Source: Methylococcales bacterium
Lineage (GTDB): Bacteria > Pseudomonadota > Gammaproteobacteria > Methylococcales > Methylomonadaceae
Length of the DNA: 64,000 nt
Reading direction: 5' to 3'
Assembly: GCA_028715725.1 (NCBI GenBank)
Contig: JAQURG010000009.1
Coordinates: 35,326-99,325 of the forward strand
Below the pieces are notes generated by a model that ran no database searches, had not been told where the DNA came from, and was given only the letters and a program-made list of their open reading frames with translations. The stretch's first letter is position 1. Every line of letters begins with the position of its first letter. Positions 53,090 to 62,326 of this stretch are shown here, in pieces. A program made the position numbers and the translations under genes.

Positions 53090-53298
53090 AACGTTATTGC
53101 TCCGGAAATCGGGATTAATAGTGTTTTGTTGATCATCATTAAGCTTGAAGCCCGCTCGGCTCTTCATATCGCTATCTTAAGCTACCGGACCTGAGATGAA
53201 CAATTAATGAATGATTTCGATGACTAAACAGAAGATCTTCACGGTATTTAACCGTAAATAATGATGTTATTCCGTTTGTTTGCGCCTCAGGATTATAA

Positions 53299-53751
53299 TC
53301 AGCGGTAGATGTCGACAGCTTGCGGTTTTCCCTGCAAATAAGAAGCGCCTGGATCAATAATAAAACGGCTATTCATTGTCGTGCGGCCTATCAGCATACG
53401 AAACAGCATGCCATCCCGATTGGTCAGCGTCATTTCTGCCGTGATAAGCGACGGCCCTAGAATTAATTGCGTCTCTATGACGTAGCGTCTTTGTTTGTGT
53501 CCACCGGAGTCTGTGATCAGACGCCGGTCTTTAATCGGAGCATGGCATTCAATTGACACGTCGGTGTGTTTCTGTCTGGGATGAATGGCAAACATAATCC
53601 AGCGTTGCCCGCCTTTCCGGTAAGGATCGATAACAAACGCATGCAGGGCCGATGAGCGTGCTCCGGTATCAATCTTGGCTTTGATCCGGGGGATATTTAA
53701 TTCCGGCAATGCTACCCATTCGCGCCAGCCTAACATTAGTTTGTGTGTCAT
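53299..53751 (-). CDS. Retropepsin-like ATP-dependent zinc protease family protein
   Basis: A 150-residue protein starting MTHKLMLGWREWVALPEL. The key motif is KIDTGARSSALHA, the D-T-G triad of retropepsin-like aspartic proteases (DUF785, annotated as putative ATP-dependent zinc protease). A second conserved segment is FRMLIGRTTMNSRFIIDPGASYL. The ATG at 53751 fits family starts; an ORF extending to 53841 overlaps the DbpA-type gene. In other bacteria these proteins are next to RimK-like ligases. Here the adjacent gene on the same strand is an RNA-binding protein. Substrate unknown. Confidence 0.75.
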   Translation of the reverse strand: MTHKLMLGWREWVALPELNIPRIKAKIDTGARSSALHAFVIDPYRKGGQRWIMFAIHPRQKHTDVSIECHAPIKDRRLITDSGGHKQRRYVIETQLILGPSLITAEMTLTNRDGMLFRMLIGRTTMNSRFIIDPGASYLQGKPQAVDIYR

Positions 53752-53788
53752 CTGTACAAAACCCTGGTTAGGACAATAAAATGCCTTA

Positions 53789-54349
53789 TCAGGCTTTACC
53801 GCTGACCTGATCTGAAACCTCACTGCCGGGCCGGCGGCCACGGCGAATATGAGGACCTGCCCGCTTTTTATTGCGTTTTTTTACACGTCTGATATCCAGT
53901 TTATGCTGATTGATTTCTACTGATTTCAAATGCTGAAATATATCCGGCGGCATTTCATCAGGCAAATCAATAAGCGTATATAAACCGTGAATATGGATAT
54001 TACCGATATTGTTTTTATCTACACCCGATTCTTCAATCAACACTTTTTTGATTCCTTCCAGCGTAATCTGATGTTTACTGCCGACATCCAGGCGGTAGCG
54101 AACCATTTTAATGCCGGGCGGAATGATTTTTAATGACGGCTTGGGTTCCGTTTTCTGTTCTGTAAATGGGGTCGCAAGATCGCCGGCCTGAATCAAATGC
54201 ACCAGTGCGGCAGCGCAGGTCAAACTGTCGATTTCCAGTTCAGCGGCTATGGCGCTGATTAAAGCTTTTTGACTATCCAGATTCCTGCTATTCAGTATCT
54301 GTTGTAAATGTTTTTTCAAAGACTCTTCTTTATTTAAATAACCGATCAT
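53789..54349 (-). CDS. DbpA-type RNA-binding-domain protein without helicase
   Basis: A 186-residue protein whose middle region (about 80-160) matches the DbpA RNA-binding domain found at the C-terminus of DEAD-box helicases DbpA/DeaD: YRLDVGSKHQITLEGIKKVL, NNIGNIHIHGLYTLIDLP and KSVEINQHKLDIRRVKKRNK. The first 70 residues are helical (LQQILNSRNLDSQKALISAI). The tail is Arg-rich (RAGPHIRRGRRPGSE). No DEAD-box motifs are present. It may bind 23S rRNA or other structured RNA as a standalone factor, as inference. The gene sits upstream of the retropepsin-like gene and follows surA on the same strand. Confidence 0.72.
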   Translation of the reverse strand: MIGYLNKEESLKKHLQQILNSRNLDSQKALISAIAAELEIDSLTCAAALVHLIQAGDLATPFTEQKTEPKPSLKIIPPGIKMVRYRLDVGSKHQITLEGIKKVLIEESGVDKNNIGNIHIHGLYTLIDLPDEMPPDIFQHLKSVEINQHKLDIRRVKKRNKKRAGPHIRRGRRPGSEVSDQVSGKA

Positions 54350-54414
54350 AAATTATTCAAGCTAGCCACACGAAAAACACTACAGTTTGAGTTATTTTTT
54401 CGGATATAAGGAAA

Positions 54415-55710
54415 TTAAAGGTGAATCTCCACATAGGCTTCATCGCGTAGACGGCGCATCCAAAGCTCCGTTTCTTCTTCAATTTTACGCTTGCGGATGG
54501 CATCCCTGACCTGGTTCTTTTTCTGTTCTGCGGTATTGTCCTTGTTTTTTCTGTCGAGGACCTGAATCAAATGCCAGCCAAACTGGGTTTGCACCGGTTC
54601 ACTGATCTCGTTGATATTCAATTTCTCCATTGCTTCTTCAAACGGCTTGACCACGTCTCCAGGACCTACCCAATCGAGTGAGCCGCCCTTTAATGCCGAG
54701 CCTTTATCATCCGAATGAGCGCGCGCCAGCGCCGCAAAATCATCACCGTCTGCAATACGAGCCTTTAATGCGAGCAGCCGTTTTCTGGCTTCTTCATCAT
54801 CCACCAACTCATTGGTTTTTATTAAAATATGCCGAACCTTGGTATTCGTGATTATATGATTATCAAGTCCCTTGATCTCCAGCATTTTGATAATATGGAA
54901 GCCGCTAGGGCTGCGAATAGGGTCCGCTACTTCTCCCGGAGTCATTTTCTTAACTTTGTCAGCAAACAGCGTCGGTACGTCGCTTGGGCTGCGCCATCCC
55001 AGATCACCGCCTTTCAAGGCGTTATCGTCATCGGAATTACTCATCGCCGCTTGAGTAAAGTCCTGCCCGGAGCGCAATTTCTGGACAAGGTCATCGGCTT
55101 TACTGCTGGCTTTTTGTATCTCCGTAGCTGATGCCGCTTCCTTAACGGCAATCAGTATATGGCCCAAATGATATTGAACCGCTTCTTCGCCGATTTTTTC
55201 CTCAGTTTCCATAAAGTGCTCAACCTCCCTGTCAGTCACTTTAATGCGCCCGCCTATTTCCCGGCTGCGTAATTGATTGATTATGATTTCATTACGTATA
55301 GTATCCAGAAAATTCTTATAGGACATTCCCTGCCGTTCCAGTTCGGCCCTGAATTCCTGGAGATTCATGTGATTTCTTTGCGCGATATCCGCCGCCGAAT
55401 TATTGAGCATGTCCTCGGTAACCGTAATCCCTGCTTTTTCCGCTAACTGTCTTTGCAGCTTATCGAGTATCAGCTTTTCCAGCACCTGTTTACGCAAAAT
55501 GTACTCCGGCGGCATCTGCGCATGGCTTGCTTGTATTCTCTGCGCGATGGCGGCTACTTCTCTGTTCAATTCTTTTTCAAGAATAATGTCATCTTCAGCA
55601 ACAGCAACAATTTTATCAAGAACTTCAGCGCCCGCCAGAAAACTGCTAAACGACAGAGTACAAAATATCAAGGTAAAAATTGCTGTTTTAAATGTTTTAG
55701 GATCAATCAT
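54415..55710 (-). CDS. surA: Periplasmic chaperone / peptidyl-prolyl isomerase SurA
   Basis: A 431-residue periplasmic chaperone for outer-membrane proteins, especially LptD. A signal peptide (AIFTLIFCTLSFSSFLAGA) precedes VLDKIVAVAEDDIILEKELN, the SurA N-domain. Two parvulin domains follow: YHLGHILIAVKEA...GGDLGWRSPSDVPTLFADKV and VRHILIKTNELVDDEEARK with GGSLDWVGPGDVVKPFEEAM. It overlaps lptD by 4 bp (ATGA), which couples synthesis of chaperone and client. The pdxA/ksgA/apaGH genes that often follow in other species are not here; apaGH is elsewhere in this window. Confidence 0.97.
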   Translation of the reverse strand: MIDPKTFKTAIFTLIFCTLSFSSFLAGAEVLDKIVAVAEDDIILEKELNREVAAIAQRIQASHAQMPPEYILRKQVLEKLILDKLQRQLAEKAGITVTEDMLNNSAADIAQRNHMNLQEFRAELERQGMSYKNFLDTIRNEIIINQLRSREIGGRIKVTDREVEHFMETEEKIGEEAVQYHLGHILIAVKEAASATEIQKASSKADDLVQKLRSGQDFTQAAMSNSDDDNALKGGDLGWRSPSDVPTLFADKVKKMTPGEVADPIRSPSGFHIIKMLEIKGLDNHIITNTKVRHILIKTNELVDDEEARKRLLALKARIADGDDFAALARAHSDDKGSALKGGSLDWVGPGDVVKPFEEAMEKLNINEISEPVQTQFGWHLIQVLDRKNKDNTAEQKKNQVRDAIRKRKIEEETELWMRRLRDEAYVEIHL

Positions 55711-58649
55711 TTTCGTTTTTTCCGATAACCATAAATAGCCTGTTCAAAGAATCTGTCCAGATCATCTCCCAAGCCGCCCAGTCCTTTTAGCTCTATTTCG
55801 AAAAATACGCCGTTCTGGGCGGTGCCTGAGATGACTTGGCTGGTGTTGCTAACGATGCTACTGACGTCGATATTGGCAAGATTATTAATGTAGCGTCGTC
55901 CGAGTACACGAAAACGCCAGCAACAATTTTCTTTTTCTACACCGAAAAAGCTATCCTGAGTCGTATTATACAATAATGAATATTGCCAGCGTCCCATTGC
56001 ATACCAGTTATCATAAATCGGCCACCGAAATGACACATCGCTATTGATAATGTCATTACTTCTGTCAGGTATCAGTGGATTTTTTCTGTAAAGATACCCT
56101 ATATTAAAAATTTTGTTATCCTCAGTACTAAAATGCAAGGCCGCTTTGCCTCTTTCAATATCATTTTGTTGAGGGTTCCATTGCAATCCTGTGTTAAGTG
56201 ATAATTGATGAGTCAACTCACTACTAAGCTCAGTAACCACATTTGAAAAGTTGCCGGTTTGTACCGGAACGGCGGGTGCGGTAACCCGCCTGTCACGAAA
56301 GTAAAAAATCTCGCCTATGCTTAACTTCAGCCTTTCCAGCCCCGCTTTATCATCAACCAGCCGCGTGGTTAAGGCGGTCGTTATCTGATTGGCGTCCTGT
56401 ATTCTGTCAACACCGCTAAAGCTGTTTTCCCTGAACATGGTGCCGTATTGAAAGTCATACTGCGCCGTATCAAATAAAGGTATATCGTTTTGATTTCTAT
56501 AGGGAATATATAGATAGAATAATCTGGGCTCCAGCGTATGCAAATAGGGGGCATTGGCAATACTAAGCCCTTTCTCGAAAAACAGGCCGCTATCAGCTGA
56601 GAATATAGGCAAGGTTCGGGAAATACTGTTCGGCGTCTGTGTGCCCTGTATTTGATTACTCAGAAAATACTGAGTGTGCTGCAAAGACAGTTTAGGCGTA
56701 AAAAAAGCACTGGACGTTTGCAAGGGAATGCTGACTGACGGTTTGGTATTCAGACGTTGACCATTGATCTGATCGCTGTGCTGGAAATAGATATATTCAT
56801 TTTCCATCGCCGTATAGAGCGGCATAAAATGGAAGGCATGGTCCAGATTAAGGTTAACTTGCGGCAGTTTCCGATAGGGGAGTGGAACATTGGTTGTCTT
56901 TGTTGCACCGTTTGCTGAAGTGGTTGTTATACCGTTTGTTGTACTGATTGACTGATAGTTCTCAATCCTGCTGCTAAAGTAAACCCCCGGATGTATGTAA
57001 TTAACATCTGCCGTGCTTCTGAGATAATTGTAATTGGCGAAACTCAAAGCATTACCCAGCTCAGCGAAATAGGTTTTATCAGAAACATAATTCAAATCAA
57101 GGTTCGAACTTATACCGGGCGTTAAGAAGGATGTATTCTTGATCGAGCCCAGGTAGCGCGCCTTGTCGAGCAATTGATCATGAGGCATGAACTCTGCGGC
57201 GACACTGCCTCTTGATTGCGGAGCCAGATAGCGGAAATTGCCTGCCAATAAAGGACCTCTTTCGGTCAAATACCGGGGGTAGAATGTCGCATCATAGTTG
57301 GGGGCAATATTCCAGTAATAAGGCGCAGATATATTAAATCCGCTTAACCTTGTATGCCCGAATGACGGCGCAAGAAATCCTGAAAGTCTTCGGTTATCAA
57401 TAGGAAAGGATAAATAGGGAGTATAAAGCACAGGCACGCTTTTAAACTCAATCCAGGCATTTTTTACAGTTCCTTTGCCGGAAACTTTGTTCATTTTCAA
57501 ATCAGATGCATGTATAACCCAGTCCTGATTGCCTGGGCGGCAGCTGGTAAAGGCCACTTTTTTATAGCGCGAGAAAGACTTACTATCGCGGTAGACCACA
57601 TCCGCCTGACCTCTAAGCGGCGTAGACGGAGTAATAAACTGTACGCCTCTCAGCTTAGCCTGATCAGTAGCCAGCTTAAGCGTAGCGGAGTCGCTATGCA
57701 GGGCCAGTTCATCTTCGCTGTAATAGACATCGCCATGGAGGTCCAGCACTTCTGAAACACTGTCATAATTAGCCGATCTGGACGATGCACGCTGGTCGGC
57801 TCGCGACATTTCGACATTCCCCAGATAACTGCCGATTTCATTTTCAAATATTTCCGAATAATTCGATTTGACGTCCAGAGGCGAAGTTTCTCTTAAGTTT
57901 GCTCCCGGTACAAAGCCGCGATTCGTACCCGTCCCTATAAAAGAGCAGTTTTCCCAGGGATCATATTTGAGCTGAGATTTTAGCGCACCAAAAGTTTGCT
58001 CCTGCTGATGATCAAACGCAGGATTGAATAAACTGAATCCGGATTCTTCCTCGGTTGCAACAGGTTGAGCCGCACCTTTGGTATCCGCGCCGACCAACTG
58101 GCAATTCCAGTTTCCTTCTTCCTTGTTGGCATCACAGCTCCAGCCCTGAGGCCTGGCTTGCTTGTCGGATAGCTGGTTTTGGGGAGCCGGCAATGTTCCA
58201 GGCTGAACACTTTTAACCGGCTCGGCTACAATCGGCTGCTTTTCTTGCGCAACCACCGGAGCGGCCGGTTGTGGGCTTGCAACCGGTTTGGACTGGATAA
58301 CGGGCGGCGGCTTGATTACCGGAACAGCTTCCGGCCTTTCCGTCCGCATAATTTCAGCCGGTTCAGGTTTAACCGGAGCCGCGTTTTTTTCGCCAGGTTC
58401 AGGCAGGGCCGGTTGCATGGTTTTAACCGGTTCAATTACTTTAGCGGATTCAGTTATACTCGGAACCTTGTTTTTTTCAGCCGGTTCGGCTACAACGGGC
58501 TGCACTGTTTTAACTGCCGGCTTTTTTTCGCCGACACAAACCCATTCTTTACTATCCTTGTTTTGCTCACATGACCATACTGCTTGATTAGCAGAGCTGA
58601 CAGATATGGTTAAAGGGGATAAAAAAACCAGAAATAAACGGCGGGGCAT
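55707..58649 (-). CDS. lptD: LPS-assembly outer-membrane protein LptD with extended N-terminus
   Basis: A 980-residue beta-barrel that inserts lipopolysaccharide into the outer membrane, longer than E. coli LptD (784). A signal peptide is followed by WSCEQNKDSKEWVC (25-38), a 120-residue Pro/Glu/Val-rich linker, and a second copy WSCDANKEEGNWNC (170-183). The OstA/jellyroll domain (about 250-420) contains YYSEDELALHSDSATLKL and the barrel follows to the end. The Cys pair in KENCCWRF matches the conserved C-terminal cysteines; PWENCSFIG supplies an N-terminal partner. lptD leads the surA operon and diverges from amgK, the order known from Pseudomonas. Confidence 0.96.
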   Translation of the reverse strand: MPRRLFLVFLSPLTISVSSANQAVWSCEQNKDSKEWVCVGEKKPAVKTVQPVVAEPAEKNKVPSITESAKVIEPVKTMQPALPEPGEKNAAPVKPEPAEIMRTERPEAVPVIKPPPVIQSKPVASPQPAAPVVAQEKQPIVAEPVKSVQPGTLPAPQNQLSDKQARPQGWSCDANKEEGNWNCQLVGADTKGAAQPVATEEESGFSLFNPAFDHQQEQTFGALKSQLKYDPWENCSFIGTGTNRGFVPGANLRETSPLDVKSNYSEIFENEIGSYLGNVEMSRADQRASSRSANYDSVSEVLDLHGDVYYSEDELALHSDSATLKLATDQAKLRGVQFITPSTPLRGQADVVYRDSKSFSRYKKVAFTSCRPGNQDWVIHASDLKMNKVSGKGTVKNAWIEFKSVPVLYTPYLSFPIDNRRLSGFLAPSFGHTRLSGFNISAPYYWNIAPNYDATFYPRYLTERGPLLAGNFRYLAPQSRGSVAAEFMPHDQLLDKARYLGSIKNTSFLTPGISSNLDLNYVSDKTYFAELGNALSFANYNYLRSTADVNYIHPGVYFSSRIENYQSISTTNGITTTSANGATKTTNVPLPYRKLPQVNLNLDHAFHFMPLYTAMENEYIYFQHSDQINGQRLNTKPSVSIPLQTSSAFFTPKLSLQHTQYFLSNQIQGTQTPNSISRTLPIFSADSGLFFEKGLSIANAPYLHTLEPRLFYLYIPYRNQNDIPLFDTAQYDFQYGTMFRENSFSGVDRIQDANQITTALTTRLVDDKAGLERLKLSIGEIFYFRDRRVTAPAVPVQTGNFSNVVTELSSELTHQLSLNTGLQWNPQQNDIERGKAALHFSTEDNKIFNIGYLYRKNPLIPDRSNDIINSDVSFRWPIYDNWYAMGRWQYSLLYNTTQDSFFGVEKENCCWRFRVLGRRYINNLANIDVSSIVSNTSQVISGTAQNGVFFEIELKGLGGLGDDLDRFFEQAIYGYRKKRK

Positions 58650-58756
58650 AGAATAAGAATGTTTAGTAGCGTAATGAATCGTAAATCGAATAAAATGTCG
58701 GACAGTTATTTTACCCCATTTACCGACAGCCAGATAACTAATCTAACTTAATCATA

Positions 58757-59797
58757 ATGATGCCTTCGGACTTAAGAACCATAGCCATGTTCGATTGGCT
58801 TGAGAATGATCTATTGCTGACCATCGATTTTTGCGAGCCGGCTTCCAGTGACGCCAGCTTCCGGCGTTACTTCAGAATCAAGTCTCAACAGGGGCAATTT
58901 ATTGTTATGGACGCACCGCCAGATAAAGAAAATACAGAACCATTTGTAAGAATTGCCGAATTGTTCAAGAGTTCTGATATTAATGTCCCCACTATTTTTC
59001 AGCAGAACCGGACTGACGGATTCTTATTGCTTGAAGATTTCGGCTCACAGTGTTTTCTGGACCTGCTGGATGCCAATAATGCTGAAAGCTTGTATCAAAG
59101 CGCATTCGACAGTTTATTCAAGCTGCAAACAGGCTCAGACATACAAGGCTGCGGCTTGCCTGATTATAACGAGGAGTTGCTGCTACGGGAGCTGACTATC
59201 TTTGACGAGTGGTTTTTAAAGCAATTGCTGGATATCGAAATTCCCGTCTCACTTTGGGAAACACTGCGCGCCTTTCTGGTCCGTTCAGCTCTGGAGCAAC
59301 CCGTTAGCTGCGTACACCGTGATTACCATTCGCGCAATCTGATGGTTTTGAGCAATAATTCCCCCGGCGTCATTGATTTTCAGGACGCTGTTGTTGGCCC
59401 TATAACTTATGATCTGGTATCGTTATTACGGGATTGTTATATTGCATGGCCGGAACAACAGGTTGAACAATGGGTGGCCCGGTATTATCGACGGCTATTA
59501 GAGGGGAATTTGATCAATTGCAGCCTGACGCGCTTTCAGCGCTGGTTTGACCTGATGGGTCTGCAACGCCACCTTAAAGCCATCGGCATTTTCTCCAGGC
59601 TCCATTTAAGAGACGGCAAATCCAACTATCTTAATGACATACCCCGCACGTTAAATTATGTCACAACCGTATGTGCAACTTATCCGGAACTTGCTGATTT
59701 TAACAACTTCCTGCATAGCCATGTCTGTCCAGCCTACAGTATTTTATCTTCGCTTCTCCGGAAAGCGGACGGAAGCCAAACAGTAATAACTGCATGA
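58757..59797 (+). CDS. amgK: Anomeric MurNAc/GlcNAc kinase AmgK
   Basis: A 346-residue aminoglycoside-phosphotransferase-fold sugar kinase that phosphorylates recovered N-acetylmuramate at the anomeric carbon. Motifs are SDASFRRYFRI near the N-terminus, the catalytic loop SCVHRDYHSRNLMV and the metal-binding VIDFQDAVVGPITYDLVSLLRD. It overlaps the next gene by 4 bp (ATGA). With MurU this forms the anabolic recycling route known from Pseudomonas, which bypasses fosfomycin-sensitive MurA. The divergent position from lptD is conserved in many gammaproteobacteria. Confidence 0.93.
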   Translation: MMPSDLRTIAMFDWLENDLLLTIDFCEPASSDASFRRYFRIKSQQGQFIVMDAPPDKENTEPFVRIAELFKSSDINVPTIFQQNRTDGFLLLEDFGSQCFLDLLDANNAESLYQSAFDSLFKLQTGSDIQGCGLPDYNEELLLRELTIFDEWFLKQLLDIEIPVSLWETLRAFLVRSALEQPVSCVHRDYHSRNLMVLSNNSPGVIDFQDAVVGPITYDLVSLLRDCYIAWPEQQVEQWVARYYRRLLEGNLINCSLTRFQRWFDLMGLQRHLKAIGIFSRLHLRDGKSNYLNDIPRTLNYVTTVCATYPELADFNNFLHSHVCPAYSILSSLLRKADGSQTVITA

Positions 59798-60477
59798 AAG
59801 CGATGATTTTAGCTGCAGGGCGGGGTGAAAGAATGCGCCCTTTAACGGATCACGTTCCCAAGCCCTTGCTGCCCTTTGCCGGCAGGACTATTATTGAACA
59901 TACTATTATTCAGCTGGTCTCCGCAGGTTTTCATGACATTATCATTAATCATGCCCATCTCGGTAAGCAAATAGAAGAAAAACTGGGTACAGGTCATCAG
60001 CATGGCGCAAGCATTCGCTTTTCACCCGAAGGTGAGCAGGCTTTGGAAACCGCAGGCGGAATAATTAACGCCTTGCCTTTACTGGGAGATGAAGCATTCT
60101 TGGTCGTCAATGGCGATATTGCTACAGACTTCCCCTTTGCTGAATTGAAAAACCGGACAATTGACCTGGCTCATTTAGTCCTGGTGGACAATCCTGAGCA
60201 TCACCCTCAGGGAGATTTTGGTCTGGACAGCGCCGGAAAGGTGACTACCAGCAATGCACAGCAATTTACCTTTAGCGGCATTGGATTGTACCGGCCTGAA
60301 CTGTTTTTAAATATTCCGCCCGGAGTCAGTAAACTAGGCCCCTTGCTGCTTCAGGCGATAGCAAATCAATCCGTATCCGGGCAAAAATATAACGGATTCT
60401 GGATGGATATAGGCACCCCGCAACGCTTGCAGGAGCTGGATTTTTATTACACATCACGAGGCAAAGATCATGAATGA
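59794..60477 (+). CDS. murU: MurNAc-1-phosphate uridylyltransferase MurU
   Basis: A 227-residue nucleotidyltransferase with [18 protein letters not shown] and [17 protein letters not shown] at the N-terminus (nucleotide binding), [12 protein letters not shown] (metal Asp) and a short C-terminal part ending with [16 protein letters not shown]. It converts MurNAc-1-phosphate plus UTP to UDP-MurNAc, after AmgK. It overlaps amgK by 4 bp and the dodecin gene by 8 bp. The related glucose-1-phosphate uridylyltransferases are longer or differ in the last motif. Confidence 0.93.
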   Translation: MKAMILAAGRGERMRPLTDHVPKPLLPFAGRTIIEHTIIQLVSAGFHDIIINHAHLGKQIEEKLGTGHQHGASIRFSPEGEQALETAGGIINALPLLGDEAFLVVNGDIATDFPFAELKNRTIDLAHLVLVDNPEHHPQGDFGLDSAGKVTTSNAQQFTFSGIGLYRPELFLNIPPGVSKLGPLLLQAIANQSVSGQKYNGFWMDIGTPQRLQELDFYYTSRGKDHE

Positions 60478-60679
60478 CCATATTTATAAAAAAATAGAAC
60501 TCACTGGCTCATCATCTGCCGGTTTGCAGCAGGCTATCGAAAACGCCATCAGTAGAGCATCAAAAACCATTCATGACATGCGCTGGTTTGAAGTTGTGGA
60601 AACCCGCGGGCACATAGTCGATGGCAAGATCGCTCACTGGCAGGTGACTATTAAAGTCGGTTTTTCGCTGACCGAATAA
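60470..60679 (+). CDS. Dodecin family protein
   Basis: A 69-residue dodecin ([18 protein letters not shown]). Typical parts are [29 protein letters not shown] and the [20 protein letters not shown] strand pair. Dodecins form hollow dodecamers that store flavin or coenzyme A. Trp in MRWFEV corresponds to the flavin-stacking aromatic residue in many dodecins. The start overlaps murU by 8 bp, so it is in the amgK operon, although no link to cell-wall recycling is known. Confidence 0.93.
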   Translation: MNDHIYKKIELTGSSSAGLQQAIENAISRASKTIHDMRWFEVVETRGHIVDGKIAHWQVTIKVGFSLTE

Positions 60680-60730
60680 TCCATTTAGAGGTGCGGTTTA
60701 CCGCATCTCAACCTGTTTTTCTCATCGGAT

Positions 60731-61396
60731 ATGTGCGGACGTTTTAATCTGATTGCGGAAAAGACGCAAATGATGGAGCAGTTTAATTTGCAGCATTTGC
60801 CTGATTATCGGCCTGATTACAATATTCCGCCGGGACAGAAGATTCTTGCTATCGTCAGACTGGATGACGGCAGCAACGAAGCCGTATACTTGCATTGGGG
60901 TTTGCTGCCGTCGTGGTGCCAAGACCGGAAAATGTCCAGCCATTTAATCAATGCCAGAGCCGAAACGTTAACTGAAAAAACATCTTTTAGAAGCGCTTAT
61001 CAGCATAGGCGCTGCCTGATTCCCGCTACCGGTTTTTTTGAGTGGCAGGCGGCCGGTTCCGGTAAGCGGCCCTACCATATCCATCAGCGGGATAATGTTT
61101 TGTTTGCCTTTGCCGGATTATGGGAACATTGGGAACACCTGCAGGAAAGCATTTATTCATGCGCCATTATTACCATCGCCGCCAACAGTAAAATGGCGGC
61201 CATTCATGATCGTATGCCGGTCATCATTGCTCCTGATGCGTATAACCATTGGCTGGATAAAAAGAATCAGGCTGTCGAGGTGAGGGATTTTTTAGCCGAT
61301 GACGCCTATAGCGTTATGCAACTGACTCCGGTCAGTACCTGGGTTAATAATCCTTTACATAATGATGAAAGATGCCTGGCCGATATTGCCCGGTAA
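60731..61396 (+). CDS. yedK: SOS response-associated peptidase-like protein (HMCES/YedK)
   Basis: A 221-residue protein beginning MCGRFNLIAE, with the invariant Cys2 exposed after Met removal. Further conserved residues are YNIPPGQ (Asn, Pro), INARAETLTEKTSF (Arg and Glu), CLIPATGFFEWQ and AIHDRMPVI (His). The family forms a covalent thiazolidine link to abasic sites in single-stranded DNA and so protects replication forks; the self-processing peptidase releases Met1. It is monocistronic. Confidence 0.94.
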   Translation: MCGRFNLIAEKTQMMEQFNLQHLPDYRPDYNIPPGQKILAIVRLDDGSNEAVYLHWGLLPSWCQDRKMSSHLINARAETLTEKTSFRSAYQHRRCLIPATGFFEWQAAGSGKRPYHIHQRDNVLFAFAGLWEHWEHLQESIYSCAIITIAANSKMAAIHDRMPVIIAPDAYNHWLDKKNQAVEVRDFLADDAYSVMQLTPVSTWVNNPLHNDERCLADIAR

Positions 61397-61430
61397 AATC
61401 GCAGCGCCACATTCCGGGTAATGCGATCAG

Positions 61431-62252
61431 CTAGCGGCTCTGTTTAATGGCCCAGGCCAAATCAGCCGCCTGCCGGTTTTCCCGGACATCATGCACCCGA
61501 AATATCCGCACGCCTGCCATAACGCCCAAAGCGGTGGTGACCGCTGTCGCAGTAACAAGCTCGGAGGGTTCAGATACATCGCAGAGTGATCCCATAAAGC
61601 GCTTGCGGCTGGTGCCTAAAAGCACCGGGAATCCTGATGCCACCAGTGTATCAAGATGCGCCAGCAAATTGAGATTATGCTGTTTGCGTTTACCAAAACC
61701 GATGCCCGGATCCAGCAGAATGTTGTCTTTTTTTACCCCTGCCTTTAAAGCCGCATGGCTTTGCTTTATTAGCGCGTCCATGACTTCATGGACAACATCA
61801 TCATAAGAAGGATCATTCTGCATCGTTTTTGGCGAGCCCTGGCTGTGCATCAAAATAATCGGCGCATCGGTTCTGGCCGCCAGCGTCAGTATGGCTTCAT
61901 CATTCTGTCCTGCGGAAACATCGTTGATGATATTGGCTCCGGCTATCAGCGCGGCTTCGGCAACTGCACTGGAAGTCGTGTCAATGCTGATCAGAATATC
62001 GCTTTTTAATTGTTGCCGGACGGCTGTTATAACCGGAATCACGCGTTCTTGCTGATCGGCAGCTGCCACTGAATCTGATCCGGGTCGCGTGGATTCACCG
62101 CCTATATCAATAATATCCGCACCTTCAGCCAGCATACGTTTCACTTGTTGTAATGCGGTATTAATATCCGTATATTTGCCGCCGTCAGAAAAACTGTCAG
62201 GCGTCATATTCAAGATGCCCATAATAAGAGGTTTTTTAAGCTGGCTGAACAT
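61431..62252 (-). CDS. folP: Dihydropteroate synthase
   Basis: A 273-residue TIM-barrel enzyme joining 6-hydroxymethyl-dihydropterin diphosphate with para-aminobenzoate in folate synthesis. Motifs: IMGILNMTPDSFSDGGKY, IIDIGGESTRPGSDSV, ISIDTTSSAVAEAALIAGANIINDVSAG, LLDPGIGFGKRKQHN and GTSRKRFMGSL. I chose the ATG at 62250-62252 because AGGAG stands 8 bp upstream; an in-frame ATG at 62276 is less well placed. It reads away from the methanopterin locus. This is the folate-specific DHPS, distinct from the DUF6513 homologue beside it. Confidence 0.96.
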   Translation of the reverse strand: MFSQLKKPLIMGILNMTPDSFSDGGKYTDINTALQQVKRMLAEGADIIDIGGESTRPGSDSVAAADQQERVIPVITAVRQQLKSDILISIDTTSSAVAEAALIAGANIINDVSAGQNDEAILTLAARTDAPIILMHSQGSPKTMQNDPSYDDVVHEVMDALIKQSHAALKAGVKKDNILLDPGIGFGKRKQHNLNLLAHLDTLVASGFPVLLGTSRKRFMGSLCDVSEPSELVTATAVTTALGVMAGVRIFRVHDVRENRQAADLAWAIKQSR

Positions 62253-62290
62253 GTCCTTAGCTCCTGTGCATTGCATTGTATAGATTCGGG

Positions 62291-62296
62291 TATAAT
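62291..62296 (+). promoter_or_regulatory. Probable -10 box for the methanopterin locus
   Basis: A perfect TATAAT at 62291-62296 in the folP-divergent intergenic stretch, 31 bp before the ATG at 62327. The nearest -35-like TTGCAT (62271-62276) is only 14 bp away, so spacing is short and the promoter may use an activator or an extended contact. It would drive the flavoprotein remnant and the DUF6513 gene. Confidence 0.45.
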
Positions 62297-62326
62297 GGCT
62301 TAATCCTCAAGACTCTTAATACTGTA

